Source of the DNA: Paracentrotus lividus
Taxonomy: Eukaryota > Echinodermata > Echinoidea > Camarodonta > Echinidae
NCBI GenBank assembly: GCA_940671915.1
Contig: CALNVZ010000738.1
Span: 233,157-297,156 of the forward strand
Reading direction: 5' to 3'
Length of the DNA: 64,000 bases
Part shown: one piece after another, positions 48,581 to 60,123 of the stretch
Position numbering within the stretch: position 1 is the stretch's first letter
How the letters are laid out: every line of letters starts with the position of its first letter
Notes under the pieces: model-generated
What the model was told of the DNA's origin: nothing
The model's database searches: none
What the model saw: only the letters and a program-made list of their open reading frames with translations
Translations under genes and position numbers: made by a program

Positions 48581-49082
48581 AATTAATTCTTTGAAAAAAA
48601 TGAGGGGAGGGGGGGGCTTTTTTTTAAGGGGGTGGCACTTTCAGACGCCCTCTCGTATCCGCGTGGAAAATTCATATTTGACTTAAAACTGCAACATTGC
48701 AGTGAAACTTGCGTATATTATTGAACCGTGACACATCCCAATTTTGTTATGATTTATTTTAATTTCTGGGCTGGCCGCGTGGGGGGGTGGGGGGGGGGTT
48801 GAAACTCATCCATATCTCCTCCCCACCTCTCGTTTCAGATTTTAAACGTCCATTTTTTTTCATAATAAACGTACATTCCTACCCTATTCTCAGAAACACA
48901 CTGCCTATGGGGTTGCTTCTTACCCCCCCCCCTGCCATAAAAAAAGAAGTTTTTTACCGCCCCTACAAGCATCCCTCACGTTGCTGTCAGCCAGATTTTA
49001 GTAAAACCTCTTCTGGGGTCTCCCAATACCTAAACATTGGCAGAGCTGCCCCATCCTCTTCCCTTAACAAAATATTTGACCC
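48581..49082. other. Unassigned sequence
   Basis: G and C homopolymers near 48605, 48785 and 48925. No gene or repeat partner recognised. Confidence 0.5.
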
Positions 49083-49340
49083 AAGCTTGGGTGGACTAGG
49101 TACTCTTCCCACTAAATTACTTTGGACTTAAGTACTTCTTCCACTAAAACTATGGACTTGGGTACTTCTTCCACTAAAAATCATCATGTTTTGAAAATGG
49201 GGGTTTCATGTTTGGGGCAATTAGGATTTGAATTTTTCAAAACTGACTCTTGCACCAGTTTTCTGATGGTTTATACATAGATATTATCAAATAAACTCAT
49301 TTTTGAAAAAATGTGACTTAAGTACTTCTTCCACTAGACT
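49083..49340 (+). repeat. Short dispersed repeats GGACTTAAGTACTTCTTCCA
   Basis: Variants of GTACTTCTTCCACTAAA occur four times between 49098 and 49337. The first three form a close tandem of about 35-bp units. Confidence 0.7.
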
Positions 49341-49593
49341 CTTCAATTATTGTACAAAGTAGGCTCGTATTTACAAACAAGTTACAGTGTAATGAATCTA
49401 GGGCGATTTGGCGGCGAGCTATACTAGCTCATGTGTCGGCATTTATTCAAATGGTGTGCCTAATCGCCAATGTTTTATGTTTATTATTTTCCTTCAAAGG
49501 GGGGAGCAAGCGATCTGTGAGGATAGGAGTATGATTATTCCATGATATAAGATATACTATTCTCTATGGAGGAATGTTTTTCTTGCGGTTGGT

Positions 49594-49803
49594 CACTGGT
49601 TTGCCCGAATGCTGGATTCATTTTTGATGAAGAGTATTTGTATATATTGTCCAGATTGATAGGCGGGGAACAGGCCTGGTTTGCCCGAGTGCTGGAGATA
49701 TGGTTTATTATTGTCCAGATTAATAGGCGGGGAACAGGCCTAGTTTGCCCGAATGCTGGAGATATATTTTTTATTATTGTTCTGATTGATAGGCGGGGAA
49801 CCA
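49594..49803 (+). repeat. Three-unit minisatellite, unit about 65-70 bp
   Basis: Units share GTTTGCCCGAATGCTGGA, a variable AT stretch, and GATTGATAGGCGGGGAACAG. An extra TTGCCCGAATGCTGGATTCA opens the array. Confidence 0.85.
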
Positions 49804-50512
49804 ATTGTTGACATGAATTTTATACATGTCTGTAGTCTCGTATATCGAGCCTAATGGTTTTAATATTTGACCTGGCATTTATTTATTTGTTTCACGGCTT
49901 GCTAACTGCAGATAGCTCAGCTGGCTCCAATTCGTTCCTTTCAGATCGCTAGCTTAATATTCATTTGCACTAACATTTATATATACATTTATTCATATAT
50001 CATGTACATGATTACATAAAAGTAACGAAACATTATTTGCAGCAATATTCATGTTACAATTTACGTGTATATGTATTAAATATGCTGATGTGAAAGTTCC
50101 AACAAATTTGAAATTGTGTTGACCACTCAAAAGTTAACATGCAAAGGATTCGTCTTATTAAAGGCCATGTACAAACGCATATAACAATATTTTGTTTGTT
50201 GTGTCTTTCTCCTTGTCTCAAAGTGGGAATAAATATATATATACCTAGGGAGCAAGTAGGTTGGACCTGACATGTCGAGATATAAAAAGTTGTCCTATCT
50301 AGGATGGTTGTATGGACCCTAACCAACATCGCTAGGGCGGACAACTCTTCAGATCAGCTGCAGGAGGGTCCCTACATGTGGGGGCGTCCAAAATAGCCGC
50401 CCCTTTTACAAAAATTAGTATTCTGAACATAAAATCAAATTTCCTACAATTTGGTATTATTTTTAATAGTAATTATATTCAGTGAGGGTAAAATTTTAAG
50501 CATTAGAGTTAA

Positions 50513-50543
<31 letters not shown>

Positions 50544-50554
50544 TTTTTATCTTT
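49804..50554. other. Unassigned sequence
   Basis: No gene seen. A T run at about 50513-50536 adjoins repeat H. Confidence 0.5.
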
Positions 50555-50965
50555 TTATTGTTTTACCTCATGTAATAATCATGTCAAGATCTGAAGCGCA
50601 AAACTTTTCAGAAATGTGCCCCTATGCATGGACAACAGTATGTGAAAAATACAAAGTAATGCTTCTTTTCAATAAAAAGCTATAATGCTATAAAGTTATG
50701 AATGCAGTATACGGAAAAACAACGTTTTTACCCCGTTTATGTGGAAACCCATACTATAAATGCTCCAAATACACGTGTCATACCCTATTACAGCACGTCC
50801 ATATGTATTAGAAGGCGTGATCTAACAATTTTATTAATATAATATATAAAAGTTTTCATGAGGGTTAATACAACGCTGTCATATGATGAACTACTCATCT
50901 AGTCTATTGTGAACGGCGAGGGGGTCTAGAGTACGGGGCTCATGGGGGGGGGGGGGGGCGGCAGG
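50555..50965 (+). repeat. Interspersed repeat H, copy 3
   Basis: Contains ATCATGTCAAGATCTGAAGC, AAACAACGTTTTTACCCCGT, and ends in a G run. It aligns with 12241-12610 and, inverted, with 47538-48580. Confidence 0.7.
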
Positions 50966-51170
50966 TGTAAATTTTTAAAGGTTGGATATTATTATTTTTT
51001 TTTGTTGTTGTTGTTGCTCTAGCCACATCATTTAATTAGTTTTTTTTTTATTTGTTTGTCTCCGCTTTCACTTTTAAGGAACTGGGATATATCTTAGTCG
51101 TTCCTCAATTTTTTGCGATTTTTTTTCCTTTTAATTTTGGGGCCCCTTTTTGTTTTCCATGATGCTAACC

Positions 51171-51710
51171 AAAGCCCCCTTAGTCCTACCCTCACGAAAC
51201 GCGTTTGATGGGTAGAGTTTTATTGTTCTTTGACCTAAATCTAGGTTTGTGATTACAGTCTTAGGTCTATTGTCTTGGAGAAGGTTCAAAGTTTATTTTG
51301 ATTGGGGTAAAAAAAAATTGATTTTATTAATTTTTACACCACGGAAAATTCTAACTTCCCAAAAATGTATTTTACAATCTCAGCAAAACATAAATGACAA
51401 AAAAAAAACAAAAAAAAATACTGTAATTACCATTTATAGCCTTGTTAAGAAGGCTGAATTAAATTTTAGGATAATGATATTCAATTAAGGGTTTTAAGGG
51501 TTTTGTTTTTATTTCCTTTGTTTTTACCATATACTGTGAAATAAAATATTTCAATTGTTTTACCAGCCACACTTTTTTTTACTTCAACATGTCAACTACT
51601 CCCCTAGGCAAGAGACCTAAGTTTGTAACCTTAAACCTAGATTTTTACTTAAAACCAATCAACCCTATACCTCAGACGCGTTTCGTTTGGTAGGATAGAG
51701 GAGGCTTTGG
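51171..51710. mobile_element. Harbinger-like MITE with TAA duplication
   Basis: Terminal inverted repeats CCAAAGCCCCCTTAGTCCTA and CCAAAGCCTCCTCTATCCTA extend, with mismatches, to the AAACGCGT box (about 40 bp). TAA flanks both ends (51168-51170, 51711-51713). No coding frame. Confidence 0.82.
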
Positions 51711-51713
51711 TAA

Positions 51714-52060
51714 GTATATTAAAAAAAAAAAAAAAAAAAAAAAGATCAGAGTCATTCTGGATAGACAAAACAATTGCTGGTATAGGCCAAAAATGGCACG
51801 CGCCTTTTACAGCTGTTTAAGCGGTGCCTTTGTGAGACAGCGACATGTGAAATTTACCTCTGTAAAGAAACGGAAAATGCGCACAGCCAGTGAATCTACA
51901 ACCGTGGAGTTATGCGCGCAATGAGCGTAGGAACGCCGTGTGCAAGATTTTCTCACTTTCGACTTTATCTCCGCTCGGAGAAGTCCTTTTTCGAGAAGGC
52001 TCTACAATTGAGTATACAGATAAGTCTAAATAACGAGAGGAAATCCCAGTATATTGAAAG
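51714..52060. other. Presumed 5' untranslated region of the DIRS/Ngaro-like element
   Basis: Begins with an A run, then moderately GC-rich sequence leading to the gag-like frame. The exact 5' boundary of the element is not visible. Confidence 0.4.
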
Positions 52061-53502
52061 ATGGGAAAGCGGAAATCAAGCCAGACCCGGGTGGCCCGCC
52101 AACCAAAGATTGCTAGGCCTAGACAGTCAACAAGATTAAGGCAGTCTAGCAACGACACCACTCAAGACGTACTCGGCACCTCAACTCCCCGGCGGGCGGG
52201 GCGGCCAAAACGGGCGAGGCACTCGAGCGGTAACCCCAGCAGTGGACGCTAAGCCACCACCAGCATAAACCCGGCTCCGGAGACTGATGGACCACAATAC
52301 CGTGGAAACGAGACAACTGGAGCGAACCAGTCATCAAGCCAGCCGCCTTCACAAACACAGCCAATGCAAGGTGAGGTAGACGTAGCTATGCAATCACATC
52401 TACCAGAAATATCACAATCTAGTGAAACAACAAGACATAGATCTAACAATCTTGTAAGAGAGAGGGAAAGCAACTTAGTGGTTTCCTTCCCATCGATTGT
52501 ACCAAACACCGGTAGCCTACATGCTGGCTTTCAATTTCAAACTACACACAATGAGAGTGACACTAGGCCTAGATCTAGTCATAGTTTAAGGGATAATGAA
52601 GCCCATCCTCCCACATGGGCAAGCAGTGTCGGGCAACCGACTCAGTCAGGCGCTACTGCCTGGGATACAAGGGGGGAGCATAGTGGTACACATACATGCA
52701 ACACAGATCAGTCGCCCTTGTTTCCGGTCACTGATAGACTGGGGACTAAAGTACACCACAACATGAAGGAAAAAATATGGAGAGGGCAATATGTAGATTT
52801 CAACGCACTTCTTGAGACACAAAACATAGCAACACAATCAATGCCAGAGGCAGTAGACGAACAAGCCCCTAACCTAGCAATATCTCACGAAGGGGGAAGG
52901 TTAGTGCTGAAACCCGCTACCTCTAACAAAAATAAGATCGTGTCCATTGAACGGTGGACCGATGCATTTCTTGTATAAACCAGTATTTATCTAGAAGCCA
53001 ATCCAACTCGCTCACATGAGCTTCTGAAATATGGGCAACTAATCCGATCTGCTGCCTCTCGGTACTATGGGTATGGTTGGAGAGACTACTATATCGAATT
53101 TCGACATCGCATGCACAGAAAAGGCGGGTTATGGTCATCAATAGATGGGGAATTGTGGCTCCTTCACGTAATAGGTGGGGGATCTCCGCGAAACATGCGG
53201 ATACAAGACCGCCCCAAACCCAACAGGGATCGTGGGCAACCAAGCGGGAATGGGCCACACCCCGGGGGTCGAGCACAATAAAGTTCCAACCCAATATGAA
53301 TACGGGAAGGGCGCCATCTCGGGCACAAAACTTCCGTGGCGGAGAATGCTATGAATTCAATTACCGGTCAGGGCAATGCTCTAGACAGGCATGCCGCTTT
53401 ACACACGCATGTACCCTTTGTGGTAACAAAGGGCATGGAAAAATCCACTGCACTGGAGTCCAACGGTCAAACCTCAAAGCCATCAAACCGAACAACAAAT
53501 AA
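52061..53502 (+). pseudogene. DIRS/Ngaro gag-like ORF1, broken
   Basis: A start at 52061 gives a basic N-terminus (MGKRKSSQTRVARQPK). The frame continues through a Ser/Gln-rich linker, a central conserved region (SIERWTDAF at about 52945, then ANPTRSHELLKYGQLIRSAA and FRHRMH...GELWLLH at about 52995-53160), and a frameshift near 53270. It then enters a Cys/His knuckle: CYEFNYRSGQCSRQACRFTH and CTLCGNKGHGKIHC at about 53346-53450. In-frame TAA stops sit at 52250 and 52976. The protein would package element RNA. The knuckle form (C-x7-C-x4-C, H, then C-x2-C...H...C) is usual in these elements. Confidence 0.8.
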
Positions 53503-55140
53503 CTGCACCCCCAGAAATGGGGAACAAACACAGAAGAATAATAAAGATATACATGGCAATTTGAAAGAAAATAATAACATAACGCAACAGATGAGCGACT
53601 TAATGTCTCTAGCACAAACGCCAATTATAACCGAGAACTTAAAAGTTATGTTAAAGACGTATCCTAACAGGGAGGCCGCATAATATTTGGACAAAGGCCT
53701 TACTGAAGGCTTCAAATTATATTACACAGGCCCCCGCATGCCGGCTGATATGCCCAATTTACAATCAGTAGAAAACAACAAACCAGTAGCACTCGAAAAA
53801 ATTCAAAAAGAGGTAAGACTGGGCAGATACCTAGGCCCATTTGAAGTTAGGCCACTAAACAAATTACGGTCGAGTCCCATTGGACTGGTGCCCAAAAAGG
53901 TGCCGGGCGAATATCTTTTAATTAACCACTTGTCATACCCACCCGGGTATTCAATAAACGATTTTATTCCGGATAAAGTTTGCAGGGTTGAATGCACGAG
54001 TTTTGATAAAGCAACATAATTAATTGTTGAAGCAGGCATAGGTGCTGAGATAGCAAAAGAGGACATCAAATCGGCAGTCAGGTTACTTCCGATTCATCCA
54101 AATGATTTTGAACTGCTCGGGGTCAAGGTTGACGGCAAATATTATATTGACAAATGCTTACCCATGGGTATCAGATATGCCCCAGCATATTTTGAATTTT
54201 TTTTTTACGTTTATTGAACATTGCGTTAGGGAAAGAATTGGCTCCAACAAAATAGTGCACTATGTGGATGACTTCTTATGCGTGGGTTCAATACAAAATG
54301 AACAATTAACATGTAAACAAGTTGTTGATACATTAATATTAGTGTGCAAAGAACTATTCGTCCCCCTAGCCTAAGAAAAATCAGAAGGGCCTACTACTAG
54401 ATTGACATTTCTTGGCTTACAGCTTGACTCAGTACTAATGCAAGTACGTGTACCACAAGAAAAACTGGTGGGAATAAGACGGAAAATCGGTAGGGCGCTA
54501 GCTCATAAATCAGCCACCGTCAAAGAGATTCAATCTTTGATTGGCTCCTTGAATTTCATTTACAGAGCTATACGACTGGGCAGAGCATTTTTACGACGGT
54601 TAATAGACTTAACAAAATGAAAAAATGTGAAAAGTACCAGTATACTGTTGAATGAGGGGGCCCAAGCTGACCTAACCACATGGCTCGAATTCCTGAACCA
54701 CTATAATGGCATATCAGTCATCCCCTAGGAAGGGTGGGGAGGAGATAACGACCACGTTCTGTACACTGATGCTAGCGGGGAAATTGGTTTCGGAGCCTAT
54801 TTTGAAGGCAAGTGGTTTAATAACAAGTGGCCGTCGCGCGAAATTGTCGAGGGTACGTCAATAGCATGGAAAGAAATGATACCCATTCTACTCTCCGTCG
54901 CTGCATGGGGGGAGGAACTCCAGAATAGGAGAATAGTCCTGTACACAGACAACATGTCAATGAAGTTTGCAATAAGCAATCATACATCATCATGTCCGAA
55001 AATAATGGAGTTATTACGTATAAAATTTGTGTTGATCTGATTAAAGAAAATCATTGTCTATAAAGCAGTTTACGTACATACGCTTGACAATGGTGTTGCC
55101 GACTCCCTTTCACGATTTCAGATGGGGCGATTCCGCAAAC
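53503..55140 (+). pseudogene. DIRS/Ngaro reverse transcriptase and RNase H, broken
   Basis: The frame includes LKTYPNREAA then a TAA (53681), then GFKLYYTGPR, RSSPIGLVPKKVPGEYLLIN at about 53870, and AKEDIKSAVRLLPIHPNDFE at about 54055. Next are LPMG at about 54160 and the catalytic HYVDDFL at about 54260-54280, which is intact. A T-run shift at about 54198 and stops at 54017, 54372 and 54618 break it. RNase H follows a TAG at 54727: LYTDASGEIGFGAYFEGKW (54760-54815), WKEMIPIL and LYTDNMS (about 54940) keep D, E and D. A TGA at 55039 closes the domain. Together these would make DNA from the element RNA. Confidence 0.85.
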
Positions 55141-55195
55141 TAGCACAAGGAGCACGAGACCGACCAAGTCGTATACCTACGGGAATAGTGCTGAC

Positions 55196-56094
55196 CTAGC
55201 AACAGAAACACATAGACTACTAGGGCAGTCCTTAGCAGAGGGATCACAGCGGGCATACCAGAGTGCTGTAGACTCATTTCAAGAGTTTCGATTGAAGAGA
55301 CAACTGAATACATCATGGCCTGCAACAACTACACAGGTTATGGCATTCATCGCACACCTCTCCATTAATGGGAAATCATCATCAACCATCACAAAGCATG
55401 TTGCAGCGTTATCATATTTACACAATATGTATAGCTGGGCGGACCCAACTAAACATTTCTTAATCAAGAAAATGCAGGAAGGGAGCATGCGTGACAGATC
55501 TATGGTAGACAGTAGAAGACCCATAACTTGGGAACTTTTAGAGACAATCATACAACATTATACCTTGTATGCTACTCTAACTACGAATCAATGATGTTTC
55601 ACGCATCATATTTATTAGCATTTTTGGGGTTTTTGAGAGTGGGAGAATTCACGATTCAAAGGAAGGGCGATGACTTAAACAAGGTCATAGCGAGGGATGA
55701 CATCAAATTTTGCAGTGGCCCTAAGGGAAGCCTGCTAGTACGTATTAGGTTCTCAAAAACCGACCAACACGGGCAAGGAACCATGATCAAAATCGGTGGC
55801 AATGGGACAGATGAAAAGTGCCCAGTGAAAGCCATGAAAGCATACCTCCGTGTAAGACCTGATATAGATGGTCCGTTATTCTGTCATTGTGATGGGGCCC
55901 CTGTAACTAGGTATCAATTTAGTTCAGTTCTGAAGAAAACCCTACAGCACAACGGGTACAGTGGTAGCCAGTATGGCACACACTCCTTTCGAATCGGAGC
56001 GGCAACCACAGCGGCCCTGAAAGGCGTTCCCCCAGAACAGATAATGGCAATGGGAAGGTGGCGCAGCTCTGTATACATGCGTTATATCCGCTAA
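55196..56094 (+). pseudogene. Tyrosine recombinase (DIRS/Ngaro type), one frameshift
   Basis: The N-terminal core-binding part, LATETHRLLGQSLAEGSQRA then YQSAVDSFQEFRLK and ITKHVAALSYLHNMYSW, runs 55196-55590. A shift between about 55545 and 55590 moves the frame to SNYESMMFHASYLLAFLGFL and on to the stop at 56092. Catalytic residues are visible: Arg in FLRVGEF (about 55630), HSFR in GTHSFRIGAATTAA (about 55980), Trp in GRWRSS and the final Tyr in YMRYIR (about 56080). Apart from the shift the domain looks complete. It would integrate circular DNA without a target duplication. Confidence 0.85.
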
Positions 56095-56707
56095 ATATCA
56101 GGTGCAACTTAAAATTGATAGGAATAAACGTTATCATAAACATAATAATAATAATAATACTAAGGATAATAATGATAACTTTATATAGAGCATAATATGT
56201 TACGATATCAACGAGCTCCACATAAATTATACGATATTAATTCCCAACAAGGCCACAACATTACATTAATAGAGATCACTATGACAAATTGGAAATAAAT
56301 TACTAACGAGCAAACGGGAAGGCAGTAATAATTCTACACAATTATTTAACCTAATTCGTTATAATACAATTAAAGTTGAACACGACATAAAGTATACAAT
56401 ATGCAGATCAATTATGTGAAGTGCTATTCATGTTAATAACCAGAATGGGGCTGGAGGATCAACCAGGAGTTATTATCCTGATTAGACTCCCCCAATCATT
56501 AATATTGTCGTAACCCCCATCGCTGCTAGGTTCTACATGTAACACAGAGGAACGTTCATTCCTTCCTTTTTTCTTTTAAAGGAAACCTACTATAACATAC
56601 TTTCATAGTAAATTACAAGTGGGAGGATAAGTAGCCCACGTATATGATGATATGAATAGGAATATAGAACACATTACTTTGGGGAGTTCTTTTTCCATCC
56701 TATTTCA
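56095..56707. other. Non-coding spacer between recombinase and hydrolase
   Basis: AT-rich, ending in a pyrimidine-rich tract and TTTCAG at about 56702-56707 just before the hydrolase frame. It could be a splice acceptor, meaning the hydrolase may be expressed from a spliced RNA. Confidence 0.4.
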
Positions 56708-57298
56708 GAGACAACCAGCGACAGGATTTGGATCGTAGGCGACAGCTTGGTCAGACGTGCAAAGCAGAGGGCGAGCATGCTCAACCACCAAGACCTAAGA
56801 AGAGCAAGAGGGACGGTCCAATGGCACGGTCAGGGAGGAGCGACGTTACAAGACCTTCCGAGCCTGGTGGAGAACAGGTTGAGATACAACCAACGAGCAC
56901 CTGCGCTAGTAATCGTGCATCTGGGAACAAATAACTTGGGCCTGAATGATTCCTGCCAATGCAGAATCGCGATCGATATGGCTCTTCAAAACATACGGAC
57001 GGCCATGCCTCGTACGCACATCGCCTGGTCGACCATCATCCCACGTCTATTCTATCATAGCAGTCGTGGTCATCGAACATCACAAGACGCCATGGATGGG
57101 GTCAGGAAATCGCTCAACAAGTACGCGAGGAGAATAATAGCCCGGCTGCCGAACGCGTCAGTTATTGCTCATCAGTTGGATCCATCTAATCACAGTTTAT
57201 CTTTAAGAGATGGGGTACACCTGTCCGACAGAGGATCCGACGCTCTCATCGGTAACTTCCAAGAAGGAATAGACTCGGGCTTGGGTACACATGAATAG
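56708..57298 (+). CDS. SGNH hydrolase-like protein of the DIRS/Ngaro element
   Basis: The longest frame opens just after TTTCAG and has no ATG at its start. Block I is WIVGDSLVRRAK (GDS at 56738-56746). Block III reads VIVHLGTNNLG near 56908-56940, with GTNN instead of the common GTND. Block V is DGVHLSDRG near 57211-57237, supplying the Asp-x-x-His pair. The domain is about 190 residues, normal for this fold, and free of stops, unlike the other reading frames of the element. Related domains occur in Ngaro elements; their role is unknown, with an esterase activity assumed. Whether the missing start means an upstream exon or decay is unclear. Confidence 0.7.
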   Translation, partial: ETTSDRIWIVGDSLVRRAKQRASMLNHQDLRRARGTVQWHGQGGATLQDLPSLVENRLRYNQRAPALVIVHLGTNNLGLNDSCQCRIAIDMALQNIRTAMPRTHIAWSTIIPRLFYHSSRGHRTSQDAMDGVRKSLNKYARRIIARLPNASVIAHQLDPSNHSLSLRDGVHLSDRGSDALIGNFQEGIDSGLGTHE

Positions 57299-57991
57299 AA
57301 CATTTACATCCACGGAAACGGGACAATACGCTAATTCGGCTATTAATGAGCCTTGTGGAATCTCGGACGGACTGGGTTCGATGTGACAAGAGATAACAAT
57401 CCAACCATGAATGTTAGGGAAGATTGGTACTAGGCCGTGGGATATGACTGTTATTTAATTACAGTTGTAGCACATGGAATCATTATAACACATAAAGTTG
57501 AGGAATCGCTGCAACGTGAGTTACATATTATTCAGTTATACACGCCTTCATTTTTGGGATTCACATTAAACTTGAAACTTATTTAATCGTTGACAAACTA
57601 GAACCATATTTAAATTAATGATTGAATTTGATGTACTAGTATACATCATACATAATTGTGAAGCTAGCAGAGGGTGGAGTCAGAGCCACTCGGTCACACA
57701 GTAGCCTCGGAACTACAAAGTGGGCCATAGGGGAATTTTCCCCGACAAAGGAAATATAATTATTTTGCTCGTTAAACTAAGCCACAATGGCAATATTGTC
57801 GGGTTTTCGCCTCTATCACTGTCTGACTAGCAGCAAGAATGATAAAATAAGCTTACAATATGTAACGGATTGAATCCATGATAAATACATGAAGTATGAT
57901 ACATGCCATATTAATATTTAGTGAAACGGCATGGGTCCATAGATGGTAAGGAAGCAACCATGGCAAACCATGCCCACCACCCCCCCCCCCC

Positions 57992-58022
<31 letters not shown>

Positions 58023-58122
58023 ATGTGGGTGGAGGATTTCTTTTACTCGTGATTAATCCATGGTTGGTTCCGATTATCACCACTTGTTATATATGCGCTG
58101 GTATAGTAGCACCGGGATAACA
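57299..58122. other. 3' untranslated part of the DIRS/Ngaro-like element
   Basis: No coding. Contains a C run followed by A-rich sequence at about 57974-58023, a likely slippage site. Confidence 0.5.
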
Positions 58123-58418
58123 TTGGGGATACTGCAGGAGATACTATCCTGTCGGTGGGTCACGTAAACCCCAGGTATCTGGGGTGATCGGAGGGAGTTA
58201 CTATCCTTCCGCTGATCGCGTGACTCGAGACCCCACAAATATAGTGTTTCCATAACTATGTTATTTATGCATTGATGTTTTTGTGAGTATTGAAAAGTTG
58301 TGGGGATCATCCGTAGGAGATACTATCCTACCGGCAGGTCACGTAAACCCCAGGGACCTGGGGTGATCGGAAGGAGTTACTATCCCTCCGCTGATCACGT
58401 GACCGGAGATCCCTACAA
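58123..58418. repeat. Pair of about 118-bp 3' repeats with internal hairpin
   Basis: Unit 1 (58123-58240) and unit 2 (58301-58418) share GAGATACTATCCT, GGTCACGTAAACCCCAGG, the hairpin CCCCAGG-TATC/GACC-TGGGG, and CCGCTGATC. Each unit starts TGGGGAT and ends ATCCCTACAA or a near variant, so each is itself bounded by short inverted ends. They may be the B1/B2 repeats of Ngaro architecture. Confidence 0.8.
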
Positions 58419-58650
58419 TTTTGAGTTCCACTCTTAAGATTGTTGAATCATATCATGTTTATACATTATTGTCGAATTGTCTATGGTGGACCCTCTTTAT
58501 TGTGGTTATAAGATTTTGTTATTGCTTTTATGCATGATACTTGTTTTACTTTGACTTTCCTACTTTACATGTTTTGAGGAAAAGGACTCCTAGTTTCGGA
58601 GCGGAATAAATGTCGAGCAAACTGCAAATCAGTCTAAAGTTGTCTTCTTC

Positions 58651-59490
58651 CTAGAATAGATATACAGCTTCAGAAAAAGAAATCGCTATTCTAAATGTTC
58701 AGTCTAAAAGTAACCAAGAATTTAAAACGATTTGCCAAATCGTATACCAACTTGGTTTAACCAATGCCAAAGTTGATTGCCTCAGCGCGGATTTGATTGC
58801 GGGATCGCACGCATTCCATCCGATGTACTAATATGGTTGCTTTTGAGGGGGATTTTGATTTGAAGGCTTTTAATAGCAAAGCGAAGGAACTAAGTTGGAA
58901 TTTGAATGATGAATTTGACGCAGTAGAAATATTTTGGGAATTTGAATGAATTGATTATCGAATGGAGTGACGAACTTCCTAAACTGAGTGGGAAATCCTA
59001 TATTTTAAGATTAAAGTTTTGGTGATAGCATGAATCATGTATTATTAACATAACTCGTTAAAGATTGATCACAATGATTTACGGATTTGACTGACAATAT
59101 CTGCGGTATTTCAGGGACAGGGACTGTGCAAGTGAAAAAAAAAATCAGAGATTTAAATCAGAGACTTTCCTGCAGTGGAGTGAATTTGTCTCATGTCTGA
59201 ATAGTCTGGCATATATTTTAACACCCCCCCCCCTGGCCACCAAAAAATGAAAGCCAAGTCTTACTCTAAGTCTAGGAGTAGGAACTGCAAAATATTTCGT
59301 CTAAATAAAATCAATGCAGTTACTAGCCTATATGATTTACACTTACATCGTGTTTCGGTTTGCATGCACAACCCAATTTCGATTTATTTCAATTTGCCAA
59401 CTGCTTTTTCCCCCATTATATTAATATTATCTTTACTTTTCCCCCATCCCATTCAATTTTAAGGAGTGGGAGTCAGCTCAAGGGAGGTGT
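58651..59490. other. Unassigned sequence
   Basis: No recognisable domain or repeat partner. AT-rich, with a short C run near 59224. Confidence 0.45.
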
Positions 59491-59496
59491 ATAACC

Positions 59497-60086
59497 ATGA
59501 AGTCTAGACGAAGAGCAGAAGTGAGACTACACAAATACAAAAAAAGTGATCTTGATGTGGATGATATGGACTTTTTTTTTCAATAAAATATCTCCAGTCC
59601 AGAACAGGTGAGTTTCAAATCAATTAGAATTAAGTCTATTGACAAGAGAAAATTATATAATCCCACTGAAATCACCAGCTGCCAGTGAATATTTACTTCC
59701 CTTTGGCATGCTTATTGCTTACTTGTAACATTTTGTTATTTCATTCAAGAAAATGACAAAACAAAGATAGTCTGTGAATGAACAAGGTAAATATTTCCCT
59801 TTGCAGGGTATTTTATCATTTTTTGTGGTATTTGATCCTGAAAATTACAACATTTAGAAATAAACTGTTCTTACATTCATGTTCTTCTATCTTTCAAAAT
59901 TAAGGAGCCAAGTCGTGTGATAACAACGCTTAAAGTCATGAATTGGTACAGAAATCAGACTTCTGATCACCAATTGAGTGCTCTATTTTGTTATATAGAT
60001 GACGGTCGACGTGGTATTACCAATTTGGTAAGTAATGAAATGGAGTCACCCACCCCCCCCCCCCCACCCCCCCCCCCCCCCCCCTT

Positions 60087-60123
<37 letters not shown>

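Larger units (their letters stand above)
52061..58650 (+). mobile_element. DIRS/Ngaro-like tyrosine-recombinase retrotransposon, decayed
   Basis: All parts lie on the plus strand in the expected order: gag-like protein with a Cys/His knuckle, DIRS-type RT, RNase H, tyrosine recombinase, then an SGNH hydrolase. There is no DDE integrase, protease or LTR pair. An added SGNH-type hydrolase is known from Ngaro elements. At the 3' side a pair of related repeats (58123-58240 and 58301-58418) may be the B1/B2 split direct repeats. The ends are approximate. Confidence 0.85.

Noticed and set aside
49905-49965. tRNA-like A-box (GATAGCTCAGCTGGC)
   Set aside because: No B box (GGTTCGA) and no cloverleaf can be drawn; no tRNA or tRNA-derived SINE supported.
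54797-55551. Minus-strand frames opposite the RNase H and recombinase
   Set aside because: Shadows of the plus-strand coding regions; no known motifs.
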